The notes: generated from the letters alone by a model not told the origin. DNA of 64,000 nucleotides from Acidisoma cellulosilyticum (GCF_020621385.1 NZ_JAESVA010000007.1:1-64000), one strand, 5' to 3'. Numbered from the stretch's first letter, positions 8,149-16,834 are shown. Translations and numbers: made by a program.

Positions 8149-8529
8149 TTAGGCGAGGTAAGCCGGACGCTGGCTGGGCAACACCTCGCTATTGCGCGCC
8201 AGATAGGTGGGGCGCTGGTTCGGCAGCACGGTGCTGTTGCGCGCGAGGTAAGCCGGGCGCTGGCTGGGCAGCACCTCGCTATTGCGCGCCAGATGAGCCG
8301 GGCGCTGGCTCGGCAGCACCTCGCTGTTGCGCGCCAGATAAGCCGGGCGCTGGCTCGGCAGCACCTCGCTGTTGCGGGCGAGGTAAGCCGGACGCTGGCT
8401 CGGCAAGACTTCGCTGTTACGGGCGATAAGCTGATTGCCCGAACTGTGGTGTGCCTCGGTCGTCGCCAGACCCGCACCGCCAATACCGATCGCCGCAGCG
8501 GCGAAAGCCGCAATGATACCCTTGTTCAT
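8149..8529 (-). CDS. Small exported protein made of six 15-residue repeats
   Basis: A 126-residue protein with a signal peptide (hydrophobic IIAAFAAAAIGIGGAGLA, then a likely cleavage before the EAHHSS region) and a mature part that is almost entirely six tandem copies of ARNSEVLPSQRPAYL. Copies differ at few positions (Y/H, E/T, S/N, A/T) while the DNA copies show more synonymous change, which suggests selection on the protein. The mature chain is basic and rich in Arg, Pro, Ser and Leu, with one aromatic per unit. I start at the ATG at 8529 because a GGAG site lies about eight bases upstream; longer in-frame starts have no support. I recognise no family. It is bounded downstream by a bidirectional terminator and is probably monocistronic. 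Confidence 0.8.
   Translation of the reverse strand: MNKGIIAAFAAAAIGIGGAGLATTEAHHSSGNQLIARNSEVLPSQRPAYLARNSEVLPSQRPAYLARNSEVLPSQRPAHLARNSEVLPSQRPAYLARNSTVLPNQRPTYLARNSEVLPSQRPAYLA
8153..8422 (-). repeat. Six tandem 45-bp coding repeats
   Basis: Six consecutive 45-base units, each encoding one 15-residue repeat of the small exported protein, begin at 8153, 8198, 8243, 8288, 8333 and 8378. The units are in frame and without indels, so copy number could change by slippage or recombination without breaking the frame. Confidence 0.95.
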
Positions 8530-8723
8530 GGTCCGCTCCATCTCGATGAGGGCCAGCACCCGATGGCGCCGGCGCGGGAGGGTGCTCGGTGAGAGCAAAT
8601 CCATCCTGTTGCTAAACGATATGGAACCAATGCAGTGCGGAAAAAGGCCTTCGCGCGGATAGCGCTTATACACAAAACGTTTAAAAACGGCTCACGGACT
8701 GGTGATTTTGCCAGTTATAATCA

Positions 8724-9491
8724 TCAATCTTGAGGAGCGACCGCGCTTTCGCCGTTCTCCAGATGGAGATCATGGGCCATGGCGGACAGAACGACGCGCA
8801 TGCCGCGGTCGGCCGCTGCCGGATCACGATTGCGAATGGCATCCACGACGTCGCGATGGGCGGAGAAGGTCGCGTCATAGGAATGGGTGGCGCCCGTCGA
8901 CAGGCGGAAGGCCGCGAGCAGAACCGAGGACACGGTCTGACCCCATTGCGCCAGGAAAAGATTGGCGCTGGCGCGCAGGATCGCGACATGGAAGTCCAGA
9001 TCGGCCTGGACCCGATCTTCCAGCGATTCCGCATCCATCTGCGTCAGGGCCGCTTCGATCTCGGCCAGCTGCGCGGGCGTGGCCCGCTGGGCGGCGAGGG
9101 CCGCTGCCCCAGGCTCGATAAATTTCCGGCATTCGAGCAGGCTGCGCACGAGATCCTGATCCAGGATCGGGCCGGACCAGCTGAGCAATTCCGGGTCCAT
9201 GAGATTCCAGGATGAGCGCGGCAGCACCCGCGTGCCGGTGCGCGGCCGCACATCCAGCATGCCTTTGGCGCTGAGGACCTTGATGGCCTCCCGCAAGGCC
9301 GAGCGGCTGACGCCGAGCGCAGAGCTGAGATTCTGCGTATTCGGCAAGCTTTCGCCCGGCTTGATGCCGCCCGAGAGAATGCGGTGTGCCAATGTTTCAA
9401 CCACGTCACGATGAACGCGCGGGCGACTGGAGGTGGGGACGTCAGCCAAGGCGATATCCGATGGTTGCGATTTGCATAATCTGCATATCAT
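8724..9491 (-). CDS. GntR-family transcriptional regulator, FadR/FCD subgroup
   Basis: A DNA-binding regulator with an N-terminal winged helix (VHRDVVETLAHRILSGGIKP, then GVSRSALREAIKVLSAKGML and VRPRTGTRVLP) and a C-terminal all-helical FCD ligand-binding domain (DLDFHVAILRASANLFLAQW and HRDVVDAIRNRDPAAADRGM). FCD regulators usually sense small organic acids or sugar acids and control a neighbouring operon, but the neighbours here give no obvious target. Start is uncertain: ATG at 9539 or 9491, or a TTG near 9450. A candidate operator TGCA-N5-TGCA at 9473-9485 overlaps the codons just after the 9491 start, which slightly favours a later start. Confidence 0.88.
   Translation of the reverse strand: MICRLCKSQPSDIALADVPTSSRPRVHRDVVETLAHRILSGGIKPGESLPNTQNLSSALGVSRSALREAIKVLSAKGMLDVRPRTGTRVLPRSSWNLMDPELLSWSGPILDQDLVRSLLECRKFIEPGAAALAAQRATPAQLAEIEAALTQMDAESLEDRVQADLDFHVAILRASANLFLAQWGQTVSSVLLAAFRLSTGATHSYDATFSAHRDVVDAIRNRDPAAADRGMRVVLSAMAHDLHLENGESAVAPQD
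9473..9485. promoter_or_regulatory. Candidate operator of the FCD regulator
   Basis: Two TGCA half-sites spaced by five bases (TGCATAATCTGCA) form an inverted repeat in an AT-rich patch upstream of the FCD regulator and of rph. The spacing resembles GntR-type operators. It is a short match and could be chance. Confidence 0.3.
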
Positions 9492-9634
9492 AGCGCGCAA
9501 GCTTAAGCTTGCGAGGGGAGAGTTTGCCGATCCGATCATTCTCTGCCGCGTGGGGTGCGGCGGCAGGGGTGGTATGGTTTGTCGCTTGCGGTTAATCCTG
9601 CGCGCCCGACCGACCGAACTTAAGGGAAAAACCC

Positions 9635-10366
9635 ATGCGACCGTCCGGCCGCGCTGCCGATAGCCTGCGCGCTGTTTCCTTTTCCACCGGCTTTGCCCGC
9701 CACGCCGAGGGTTCCGTCTTGATCCGCATGGGGCAGACGGAAGTGCTCTGCACGGCCAGCGTGGAAGGCCGTGTGCCGCCCTTTCTCCGCAACCAGGGGC
9801 TGGGCTGGGTGACGGCCGAATACGGCATGCTGCCGCGCGCGACCCATAAAAGGGGCGAGCGCGAGGCGGCGCGGGGCAAGCAATCCGGCCGCACGCAGGA
9901 AATTCAGCGCCTGATCGGCCGCTCGCTCCGTGCGGTCGTTGATCGCAAAGCCATGGGCGAGATGACCATTACGCTCGATTGCGATGTGCTGAATGCCGAT
10001 GGCGGCACGCGCTGTGCCGCCATTACCGGCGCCTATGTCGCGCTGTCGCTCGCCTTCCGTCATCTGGTCGCCAAGCGCGTGATAGCGGCCGTGCCGCTGA
10101 TCGGGCAGGTGGCCGCCGTCTCCTGCGGGCTTGTCAACGGCGAGGCCTTGCTCGATCTCGATTACGCCGAGGATTCGGCGGCCGAGGCGGACGGCAATTT
10201 CGTGCTGACGGCGGACGGCGGCATCGTCGAAATTCAGGCGACGGCGGAACAGAAACCCTTCACCGAGACGGATTGCCTGACCTTGATGACCTTGGCCAAA
10301 GCCGGCACGCGCGAATTGTTCGTGGCCCAGAATATCGCCATTGAAGCCGCCGGGAGCATTGTCTGA
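9635..10366 (+). CDS. rph: Ribonuclease PH
   Basis: A phosphorolytic 3'-5' exoribonuclease that trims tRNA precursors; it acts as a hexameric ring in the cytoplasm. The 243-residue sequence begins [16 protein letters not shown] and shows the family signatures [40 protein letters not shown] and [20 protein letters not shown], followed by the DADGGTR-like segment [15 protein letters not shown]. It is complete. Its stop and the rdgB start share one base (TGATG), indicating translational coupling. In many alphaproteobacteria hrcA lies immediately upstream and divergent; here hrcA is about 6.5 kb away. Confidence 0.97.
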   Translation: MRPSGRAADSLRAVSFSTGFARHAEGSVLIRMGQTEVLCTASVEGRVPPFLRNQGLGWVTAEYGMLPRATHKRGEREAARGKQSGRTQEIQRLIGRSLRAVVDRKAMGEMTITLDCDVLNADGGTRCAAITGAYVALSLAFRHLVAKRVIAAVPLIGQVAAVSCGLVNGEALLDLDYAEDSAAEADGNFVLTADGGIVEIQATAEQKPFTETDCLTLMTLAKAGTRELFVAQNIAIEAAGSIV

Positions 10367-10983
10367 TGGCCCGCCCGCTCGATCCCGGATCGCGTCTGGT
10401 TCTGGCCAGCCACAACCAGGGCAAGCTTGTCGAAATCCGCAAGCTGCTGGAACCTTGGGACATTCATGTCGTGCTCGCGGGCGACCTCGGCCTGCCCGAA
10501 CCGGATGAGACCGAGACGACCTTTGCCGGCAATGCAAGACTGAAGGCGCAGGCTTCGGCCGGGGCCAGCGGCCTGCCGTCACTATCCGACGATAGCGGCT
10601 TCTGCGTCGGCGCCTTGCATGGCGCGCCCGGTATCTATTCCGCTCGCTGGGCTGGCCCGTCGAAGGATTTCCGCGCCGCCATGCAGCGCGTGCAGGATGA
10701 AGCCGGCGACGGCGGCGACCGCAGTGCCTTTTTCATTTCCGTGCTCTGCCTCGCTTGGCCCGACGGCCATTACGAGCTGTTCGAAGGACGGATCGAGGGG
10801 GAGCGCGTCTGGCCGCCGCGCGGCAATCGGGGCTTCGGCTATGACCCGATGTTCGTGCCGCATGGCGAGACGGAGACGTACGGCGAGATGGACAGCGCAC
10901 GAAAGACTGCGACCAGCCATCGCGCCCGCGCCTTCGCAGCGCTTGTGCGCGGCTGCCTGGGCGTGCCGCCGAAAGCGGAGTGA
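10366..10983 (+). CDS. rdgB: XTP/dITP diphosphatase (RdgB/HAM1 family)
   Basis: Hydrolyses non-canonical purine nucleoside triphosphates (XTP, dITP, ITP) to the monophosphate, keeping them out of nucleic acids. Visible signatures are [18 protein letters not shown] at the N-terminus (the SNNxGK-like substrate loop), [32 protein letters not shown] with the catalytic Asp, and the C-terminal [10 protein letters not shown] plus [10 protein letters not shown]. Length 205 is normal. It follows rph with a one-base overlap, a pairing common in alphaproteobacteria, and is followed by a hairpin facing the convergent AI-2E permease. Confidence 0.96.
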   Translation: MARPLDPGSRLVLASHNQGKLVEIRKLLEPWDIHVVLAGDLGLPEPDETETTFAGNARLKAQASAGASGLPSLSDDSGFCVGALHGAPGIYSARWAGPSKDFRAAMQRVQDEAGDGGDRSAFFISVLCLAWPDGHYELFEGRIEGERVWPPRGNRGFGYDPMFVPHGETETYGEMDSARKTATSHRARAFAALVRGCLGVPPKAE

Positions 10984-10990
10984 TGGCGGC

Positions 10991-11015
10991 GGGGCGCAGA
11001 TTGGTGCTGCGCCCC
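10991..11015. terminator. Hairpin between rdgB and the convergent AI-2E permease
   Basis: A nine-base-pair stem (GGGGCGCAG with CTGCGCCCC, loop ATTGGTG) fills the 39-base gap between two convergent stop codons. No T-run is present on either strand. Confidence 0.5.
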
Positions 11016-11022
11016 ATGGGAT

Positions 11023-12081
11023 TCAATGGCCGGTGACGTCCCGGCCGCTTTCGTCCTTCAGCACATCGACGACATAGAATTCCGAGACCAGAACCAGCGC
11101 GGCGGCAGCCAGCGGGGTGGCGAGCACGATGCCCATCGGCCCGAGCAGGGAACCGAGGAAGGTCATCGACAGAATCAGGAGCGCCGGGGGCAGCTTCACC
11201 ATGCGGTCCTGCACCATGGGCGACATGATATAGCCTTCGACGAAATGGCAGACGCCGAAGACCACGGCCGTCAGGAACGTCATATGCATGCCCTGGCCCA
11301 GCGCGATGGCCAGCGCCGGGATCGCCGCCAGGATAGCGCCGAAATACGGCACGAAGGTCAGGATGCCGGCGATGACGCCTAAGGCAAGGGCCATCGGCAT
11401 GCCGATGATGAGCAGGCCGATCGTGGTCAGAAGTCCCACGACCGCCATGTCGATCAGCTGGCCGAGAAACCACCAGCGCAGCACCGCCGCGACCTTGCCC
11501 AAAACCTCATGCACGCGCGCCCGGCGCGATTGCGGCACCAGATGGATCAGCCCTTTCACGTACAGATCGGGGCTGGAGGCGAAATAGAGCATGGTGACGA
11601 TCAGCACGAGGGCGGCGGCGATGGCACCGACCGTGGACGTGGCGGCGGTCAGCATGGAGCCGGCCATGGCCTCCGCGGCCTGGCTGCCGGCGCTGCTCAG
11701 CTTCTCCAGAATGCTGCGGCCCCAATCGGTATGACCGTAGCGGGAGGCGAGGTTGCCGCCTTCCTGGGTCAATGTCTTGCCGAGGTCGATCCCCTGCTGG
11801 ACCAGCTGCGGGCCGACCCACCACCAGAAGCCGATGAAGGCCGCGACCACCAGCAGCATGATAACGGCCATGGCCCAGCGCGTCGGCAGCCTTGTATGGC
11901 GGCTGATCCATTCGCTCGCACCGCGCAGCGAGACCGCGAAGAGGGTCGCCAGGAAGACCAGCAGCAATTCCTGATGCAGCAGCCAGATCATCAGGCAGCC
12001 GGCGGTGACGCCGAAGACCCACAGGATGGTGTCGCGGATGGACCAGCCGGCGGCGGATAGTCTGTTTGTGGTCCCGAACAT
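11023..12081 (-). CDS. AI-2E family transporter (putative permease, PerM/TqsA family)
   Basis: A 352-residue inner-membrane protein of the AI-2 exporter superfamily, whose members export or exchange small molecules; the substrate is unknown in most cases. Helices are visible at the N-terminus (TILWVFGVTAGCLMIWLLHQ), around residues 50-90, in the long middle section (GLLTTIGLLIIGMPMALALG), and in the conserved C-terminal region with GILTFVPYFGAILAAIPALA and VEGYIMSPMVQDRMVKLPPA, the strongest family signatures. The start codon sits 95 bases from hemW on the opposite strand. It is convergent with rdgB and breaks the usual rph-rdgB-hemW order. Confidence 0.92.
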   Translation of the reverse strand: MFGTTNRLSAAGWSIRDTILWVFGVTAGCLMIWLLHQELLLVFLATLFAVSLRGASEWISRHTRLPTRWAMAVIMLLVVAAFIGFWWWVGPQLVQQGIDLGKTLTQEGGNLASRYGHTDWGRSILEKLSSAGSQAAEAMAGSMLTAATSTVGAIAAALVLIVTMLYFASSPDLYVKGLIHLVPQSRRARVHEVLGKVAAVLRWWFLGQLIDMAVVGLLTTIGLLIIGMPMALALGVIAGILTFVPYFGAILAAIPALAIALGQGMHMTFLTAVVFGVCHFVEGYIMSPMVQDRMVKLPPALLILSMTFLGSLLGPMGIVLATPLAAAALVLVSEFYVVDVLKDESGRDVTGH

Positions 12082-12176
12082 GGCTGGCCCTTGGGTTGAA
12101 AGCGGAATCCCTCAGATGGGGTGCTTCCCGCTCATGTCGATTGTTTCATGATGAGGTCAGGCTTAGGAATTTCGCC

Positions 12177-13340
12177 ATGACCTTGCTCAGCGCCGAACCT
12201 CTCGCGCTTTATATCCATTGGCCCTTCTGTCTCGCCAAATGCCCCTATTGCGATTTCAACAGCCATGTCCGCGACATCTTGCCGCAGGCGCGCTTTCGCG
12301 CGGCGCTGATCCGCGAGCTGGAATGGGAGGCGGAGCGCCTGGGGCGCCGTCCGCTGCGGTCGATCTTTTTCGGCGGCGGCACGCCGAGCCTGATGGAGCC
12401 CGAGACCGTGGCGGCCTTGATCGAGGCCGCCCAGCGGCTATTCGCGCCCGAACCCGATCTGGAAATCACGCTGGAAGCCAATCCGACCAGTATCGAGGCC
12501 GGGCGCTTCGCGGGCTATCGCGCCGCCGGGGTCAATCGCATCTCCGTCGGTATCCAGAGCCTGAACGAGGCCGACCTCAGGCGGCTCGGCCGCCAGCATT
12601 CGGTGCCCCAGGCAATCGCGGCGCTGGAAATCGGGCGGAAGATCTTTCCGCGCATTTCCTTCGATCTCATCTATGCCCGCCCGGACCAGACCGAGGCGGC
12701 CTGGCGCGCGGAACTGGCCCAGGCGCTGGATTTGGCGGCCGATCACCTTTCGCTCTATCAGCTGACCATCGAACCCGGCACCGCCTATGAAGGTCTGCAC
12801 CGGCGTGGCGAGATCGTGCTGCCGGACGCCGAGACCGCGGCCGGGCTGTACGAGGCGACGGTGGATGAGGCCGCGCGTTTTGGTCTGGCACCGTACGAAG
12901 TCTCCAACTACGCCAGGCCCGGTTCGGAAAGCCGCCATAACCTGACCTATTGGCGCTACGGCGATTACATCGGCATCGGGCCGGGCGCGCATGGGCGGCT
13001 GAGTCTCGCGGCGGGATTGACGGCGACGCGCCGTCATCGGGCGCCGGAAATCTGGGCGGATCGGGTGGAGGCGGCGGGCCATGGGTCCGGCGCCGATGTG
13101 ATCGTGACGCCGGCCGAACGCGCCGAGGAAATGCTGCTGATGGGTCTGCGGCTGAGCGAGGGCATCTCGGCCGCCCGCTTTCACGCCCGCACCGGCATCG
13201 CGCTCAGCGATGCCGTCGATACCGAGATGCTGCCCGCACTGATCGCGGAAGGCTATCTCCTCCAGGACGGCGACCGGCTGCGCGCGACGCCGGAAGGGCG
13301 CATGCGGCTGGACGCCGTGCTCGGCGCTTTGGTTCGGTAG
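12177..13340 (+). CDS. hemW: HemW-type radical SAM protein (coproporphyrinogen III oxidase-like)
   Basis: A radical SAM protein related to anaerobic coproporphyrinogen oxidase HemN; HemW members act in heme trafficking or insertion rather than the oxidase step. The N-terminus carries ALYIHWPFCLAKCPYCDFNS, with the CxxxCxxC cluster motif but without the extra upstream residues of true HemN. GGGTPSLM, EANPTS and NRISVGIQSLNEADLRRLGR follow. I start at ATG 12177 (AGGA upstream; 387 residues), not at the longer frame from 12066. The last 130 bases and downstream sequence are tandemly duplicated after the stop codon. Confidence 0.92.
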   Translation: MTLLSAEPLALYIHWPFCLAKCPYCDFNSHVRDILPQARFRAALIRELEWEAERLGRRPLRSIFFGGGTPSLMEPETVAALIEAAQRLFAPEPDLEITLEANPTSIEAGRFAGYRAAGVNRISVGIQSLNEADLRRLGRQHSVPQAIAALEIGRKIFPRISFDLIYARPDQTEAAWRAELAQALDLAADHLSLYQLTIEPGTAYEGLHRRGEIVLPDAETAAGLYEATVDEAARFGLAPYEVSNYARPGSESRHNLTYWRYGDYIGIGPGAHGRLSLAAGLTATRRHRAPEIWADRVEAAGHGSGADVIVTPAERAEEMLLMGLRLSEGISAARFHARTGIALSDAVDTEMLPALIAEGYLLQDGDRLRATPEGRMRLDAVLGALVR

Positions 13341-13377
13341 ACGGTCTCTGACTTTAACTTAAGCGCATCCCCAATAT

Positions 13378-13459
13378 CGTCATGCCCGGCCCCCGAGCCG
13401 GGCATCCATTCGTTGGGGCGCCCGAAGACTGGATGGCCGGGTCGAGCCCGGCCATGACG
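13378..13459. repeat. Palindromic intergenic element, copy 1
   Basis: An imperfect palindrome bounded by CGTCATG (13378-13384) and CATGACG (13453-13459), containing two internal hairpins (GCCCGGC..GCCGGGC and GGCCGGG..CCCGGCC) and ATCCA/TGGAT pairs. Such CGTCATGCCCGG-type palindromes are scattered between genes in Rhodospirillales and related groups. Confidence 0.7.
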
Positions 13460-13467
13460 GGAGAAGG

Positions 13468-13599
13468 GATGCCATCGATACCGAGATGCTGCCCGCGCTG
13501 ATCGCGGAAGGCTATCTCCTCCAGGACGGCGACCGGCTGCGCGCGACGCCGGAAGGGCGCATGCGGCTGGACGCGGTGCTCGGCGCTTTGGTTCGGTAG
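13468..13599 (+). pseudogene. Duplicated C-terminal fragment of hemW
   Basis: This fragment repeats the final 43 codons and stop of hemW, starting at a GATGCC junction with no start signal or ribosome-binding site of its own. The reading frame is intact and nearly identical, but without the radical SAM domain it can have no HemW function. It is a by-product of the 259-base tandem duplication. Confidence 0.85.
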
Positions 13600-13636
13600 A
13601 TGGTCTCTGATTTTAACTTAAGCGCATCCCCAATAT

Positions 13637-13703
13637 CGTCATGCCCGGCCTCCGAGCCGGGCATCCATTCGTCATGGCGCCCGAAGACTGGATGGCCATG
13701 ACG
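13637..13703. repeat. Palindromic intergenic element, copy 2 (shortened)
   Basis: The second copy of the CGTCATG...CATGACG palindrome, brought by the tandem duplication. It lacks most of the right-hand hairpin and reads TCATGG where copy 1 reads TTGGGG. Confidence 0.7.
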
Positions 13704-13736
13704 GAATAAGGGATGCTTCCAACGATCTCTAAGACT

Positions 13737-14804
13737 CTAAGGCACGACGGCAAAGAACAGAAAGACGGCAAACAGCATCAGGTGGATGGCACCCTGAAGG
13801 ATGGAGGTGCGCCCCGTCGCAATGGTCAGCGTGCTGATCAGCATGGTCAGCGCCAGCATGACCGTCTCCTTCGGATCGAGACCGAGCGTCAGCGGCTGAT
13901 GGATCAGCACCGAGACCACGGCGACCACCGGGATGGTCAGGCCGATACTGGCGATGACGGAGCCGAAAGCGAGATTAAGGCTGGTCTGCAACCGGTTCAT
14001 TCGGGCGGCGCGAACGGCGGCCAGGCTTTCCGGCAGCAAAACGACGGCGGCGATGATGACGCCGACCAGGGATTGCGGCGCGCCGCTTTGCTTGACGGCG
14101 GCCTCCACCGCCGGCGACAGCGCCTTGGCCAGGCCGACGACCGCGACCAGCGAGACGATAAGCAGGCCGAGGCTGGCCAGCGTCATGGCGTTGGACGGCG
14201 GCGCGGCGTGGCTATCCTCATCCGCGACCTCGGGCAAAAAATACTCCCGATGGCGGACCGTCTGCACGAAGACGAAGACGCCATACATGACGAGGGAGAC
14301 GAGGCCGACGAATTCGAGCTGGGAGACGGTGAAGCTGGGCCCCGGCTCCTGCGTGTAATTCGGCAGGACCATGGTCAGACCGGAGAGCGCGATGATGACG
14401 GCCAGCGCCCCATTCGCGCCCTGGATGCGGAATTCCTGTTCCCGATGGCGGGTGGCGCCTGCCAGCAGGCAAAAGCCGACGACGCCGGCGCAGACGATCA
14501 TGACGGCGGAAAAAACCGTGTCGCGGGCGAGGGCCGCCTTGTCCGCACCACCGCCCAGCATGACGGAGACGATCAGTGCCACTTCGATGATGGTGACGGC
14601 CACGGCCAGTACCAGCGTGCCGAAGGGCTCACCCAGCTTATGGGCGATGACCTCGGCGAAATGCACGCCGGCGAAGACAGCGCCGCCCAGGGCCAGAACG
14701 AAGATCACGAGGATCGGACCTTCGACCGGAAGGAAGGTCTTGGCCACCAGCAGAACCCAGGCGACGAGCGGGCAGGCCCAACTCCACCATGGTATGGCTT
14801 TCAC
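13737..14804 (-). CDS. chaA: Calcium/proton (sodium/proton) antiporter, ChaA-like
   Basis: A 355-residue inner-membrane cation/proton antiporter of the CaCA superfamily. Two homologous halves of about five helices each are visible. The first contains HFAEVIAHKLGEPFGTLVLA and AVTIIEVALIVSVM, the second GVIIAAVVLLPESLAAVRAA with NRLQTSLNLAFGSVIASIGL. The HKLGEPFGTL...E and LPESLAA...N...SVIASIGLT segments are the alpha-repeat motifs that hold the cation-binding acidic residues. ChaA in E. coli exchanges Ca2+, Na+ or K+ for H+ at alkaline pH. The gene converges on the hemW duplication, with only about 35 bases between the repeat and its stop codon. Confidence 0.9.
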   Translation of the reverse strand: MKAIPWWSWACPLVAWVLLVAKTFLPVEGPILVIFVLALGGAVFAGVHFAEVIAHKLGEPFGTLVLAVAVTIIEVALIVSVMLGGGADKAALARDTVFSAVMIVCAGVVGFCLLAGATRHREQEFRIQGANGALAVIIALSGLTMVLPNYTQEPGPSFTVSQLEFVGLVSLVMYGVFVFVQTVRHREYFLPEVADEDSHAAPPSNAMTLASLGLLIVSLVAVVGLAKALSPAVEAAVKQSGAPQSLVGVIIAAVVLLPESLAAVRAARMNRLQTSLNLAFGSVIASIGLTIPVVAVVSVLIHQPLTLGLDPKETVMLALTMLISTLTIATGRTSILQGAIHLMLFAVFLFFAVVP

Positions 14805-14949
14805 GCGACAGTCTCCGTTGGATCAAACGACCAAGAAGCCTGCCGCGCGACGGCGGTCAACCTTGGGTTGATGGCAAAACGGGTTTATCGCCCGATGGTT
14901 CCAAGCCGAGGCGGCCATCGGACGATAATGCGTTGTTTAGTCGCGCGAT

Positions 14950-15657
14950 TCAGCCCTGCGGCTGAGTGTCTTCGGCCGTCACGCTCGGGCGCGCGAATTC
15001 CCGCATGAAGACGCCGACGCTCCAATCGACATGACGCGCCAGGTCCTGCTCGGTCGGCGTCTCGCGCAGCGCGAGCAGCAGTTCGGTCTGCAGGCTGGCG
15101 AAGGCGAGGCTGAAAAGGGTTTCGGTGGCGAGCGTCAGATCCGCGATCTGAAAGATACCCCGATCAACCTGGGCCGCGAGCCAGCTGCTCATGCCCGTTT
15201 TGGTATCGTTCAGACGGCGCGTGACGACTTCGTTGGCCTGCGGGACGCTGGCGATATTAGCCAGGATCAGCCGGGTCAGCGTGACCTGGCGCGGGCTGAG
15301 CAGCACGCGGCCGAAAGCCATCAGCATGCTGCGAAGCGCGTCCGGTGCGGCCTCGTCACTGGGGACGGAGGTCGTCGGCAGGGCCACCAGCCGCTCGATC
15401 ATCAAGGCGTCGAACAGGTCAGCCTTGGAGTCGAAGATCTGGTAGATGGTCTTCTTCGACATGCTGGCGGCGGTTGCGATATCAGCCATGGTGGTGGCGA
15501 CATAGCCCTTGGCCAGGAAGACCGTTTCGGCGGCGGCGATCAGAAGCAGGCGGCGGTCGGTTTCGCTGATGGAACGGGCGCTCGTCGGCTTGGTTGAGAT
15601 CTCCTCCATCGGAGTCGCATCCGGGAAGACATCCCCTAGATAGTCCATCATCGCCAC
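14950..15657 (-). CDS. TetR family transcriptional regulator
   Basis: A 235-residue regulator. After an N-terminal extension of about 30 residues, the TetR DNA-binding domain is clear: LLLIAAAETVFLAKGYVATT, then MADIATAASMSKKTIYQIFD with the recognition helix, then SKADLFDALM. The C-terminal domain is of the TetR_C type that includes FVTLIL-like helices (RQVTLTRLILANIASVPQAN). The likely target is one of the flanking transporters (ChaA-like antiporter or DMT permease), but no operator could be assigned. The start is uncertain: MAMMDYLGD at 15657 has several Met codons, and a later start would remove much of the extension. Confidence 0.88.
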   Translation of the reverse strand: MAMMDYLGDVFPDATPMEEISTKPTSARSISETDRRLLLIAAAETVFLAKGYVATTMADIATAASMSKKTIYQIFDSKADLFDALMIERLVALPTTSVPSDEAAPDALRSMLMAFGRVLLSPRQVTLTRLILANIASVPQANEVVTRRLNDTKTGMSSWLAAQVDRGIFQIADLTLATETLFSLAFASLQTELLLALRETPTEQDLARHVDWSVGVFMREFARPSVTAEDTQPQG

Positions 15658-15766
15658 TGCTCCACTCTGCCGCTAGGCTGATCACATTTGGATGATCATG
15701 GGGCTTTCCCGGCCGAATGTGCCTGTCGATTTTTGGTTCTTTCGGTCGATTCCTACTAATTTAGAC

Positions 15767-16681
15767 TTAAGCAGCTTTAAGCCGGCTCGCGCGGATCTCA
15801 CTCAATACGACTAATCCGCCGCTGAGGAGGATCAAAGCAGCGCCTAAAAACACGCTGGCCGCCGGAATATCGCCGAAGAAGATAAAGCCGAGGACGAAGC
15901 TCCAGAGCAGGCCGCTGAATTCCATCGGCGCGATGACGCTGGCCTGGGCCAGCTTCACACCCTCGATCAGCAGAAGCTGGGCGGCGGTCGAGAGCAGGCC
16001 AAGACCCAGCATCAGCGCGAGCTGGGGCAGGCTCGGCGTCTTCCAGATGAAGGGCATCATCGCCCCGCAACAGATCAGGAACAGCATGGCGATGACGAAA
16101 ACCTGGTCCCAGCCGCGCAGCTCCTTCGAGACCTGTCGCATCAGGATCATGGCATAGGCCCAGATGACGGCCGCCAGCGCCACGCAGATGGCCGGCAGCA
16201 AAGGGCTCGACCCATGCGGACGGGCGGCGAGCAGCACGCCGACGAAGCCGATGCCGAGCGCCACCCAGCGCACCAGCGTCACCCGCTCCCCCAGCAAGGG
16301 TCCTGCCATGACGGCGATGATCAAGGGGCTGGCGAAATAGATGGTGATCATCTGGGCGAGGCCGAGATAGCGCCCGGCCGAGTAATAAAGCAGCCAGGCG
16401 ATGAAGGTCAGAACAGCGCGCACCAGCAGCTTGTTGCGCATGGGCGAAAAGAGACCGCGATGGACGACGCTGCGGCCACCGATGCCAAGGCAAAGCACGA
16501 CGACCGTCAGGCTGCGCATGAAAAGGATCTGCGGCGCGTCGAAATGCGCGACCAGGATTTTGACCAGCGCATCATGCAGCGCGAAGGCGGAATAGGCGAT
16601 GAGGACAAGGATCAGGCCGGTTCCGGTGGAGGACCGCTCAAGCCTGCTCCGCCAGGCCGAAACACTCGTCGCGAAGCCCAT
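15767..16681 (-). CDS. DMT superfamily (EamA) permease
   Basis: A 304-residue inner-membrane protein with ten predicted helices in two EamA repeats of five helices each. The first begins GLILVLIAYSAFALHDALVK, the second LPAICVALAAVIWAYAMILM. Signature segments include LLYYSAGRYLGLAQMITIYF, SPLIIAVMAGPLLGERVTLV and, in the second half, KLAQASVIAPMEFSGLLWSF with GFIFFGDIPAASVFLGAALI. The family exports amino acids, nucleosides or other small metabolites; substrate not inferable. It is on the same strand as the TetR gene but separated by about 110 bases, and diverges from hrcA. Confidence 0.9.
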   Translation of the reverse strand: MGFATSVSAWRSRLERSSTGTGLILVLIAYSAFALHDALVKILVAHFDAPQILFMRSLTVVVLCLGIGGRSVVHRGLFSPMRNKLLVRAVLTFIAWLLYYSAGRYLGLAQMITIYFASPLIIAVMAGPLLGERVTLVRWVALGIGFVGVLLAARPHGSSPLLPAICVALAAVIWAYAMILMRQVSKELRGWDQVFVIAMLFLICCGAMMPFIWKTPSLPQLALMLGLGLLSTAAQLLLIEGVKLAQASVIAPMEFSGLLWSFVLGFIFFGDIPAASVFLGAALILLSGGLVVLSEIRASRLKAA

Positions 16682-16834
16682 GCCCTGCCCGCCATTCCCT
16701 TTGGTTTCTCGGATGCCGAATTAGGCTAAGATCAGCATGAAGGACATGCGGCGCAGTACTCTTCTTGTCGCATGGCAGGGGTTCTGGCTGTTAGGATGAC
16801 CGCTCCCAAGCCCGGGCCGGCATTAAGGAATTCG

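Larger units (their letters stand above)
13209..13714 (+). repeat. Tandem duplication of the hemW 3' end plus downstream palindrome
   Basis: Sequence from 13209 to 13467 recurs from 13468 to about 13714 with a period of 259 bases. The unit contains the last 44 codons of hemW, the AACTTAAGCGCATCC spacer and a palindromic element. Copy 2 carries scattered substitutions and has lost about 15 bases inside the palindrome (the GGGTCGAGCCCGGCC portion), so the duplication is not brand-new. Confidence 0.93.

Noticed and set aside
13713-15008. 431-codon plus-strand frame opposite the ChaA-like gene
   Set aside because: Asp/Gly/His/Gln-rich composition typical of antisense to membrane proteins; no start signal.
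16735-16834. CIRCE element before hrcA
   Set aside because: No TTAGCACTC-N9-GAGTGCTAA-like repeat in this interval.
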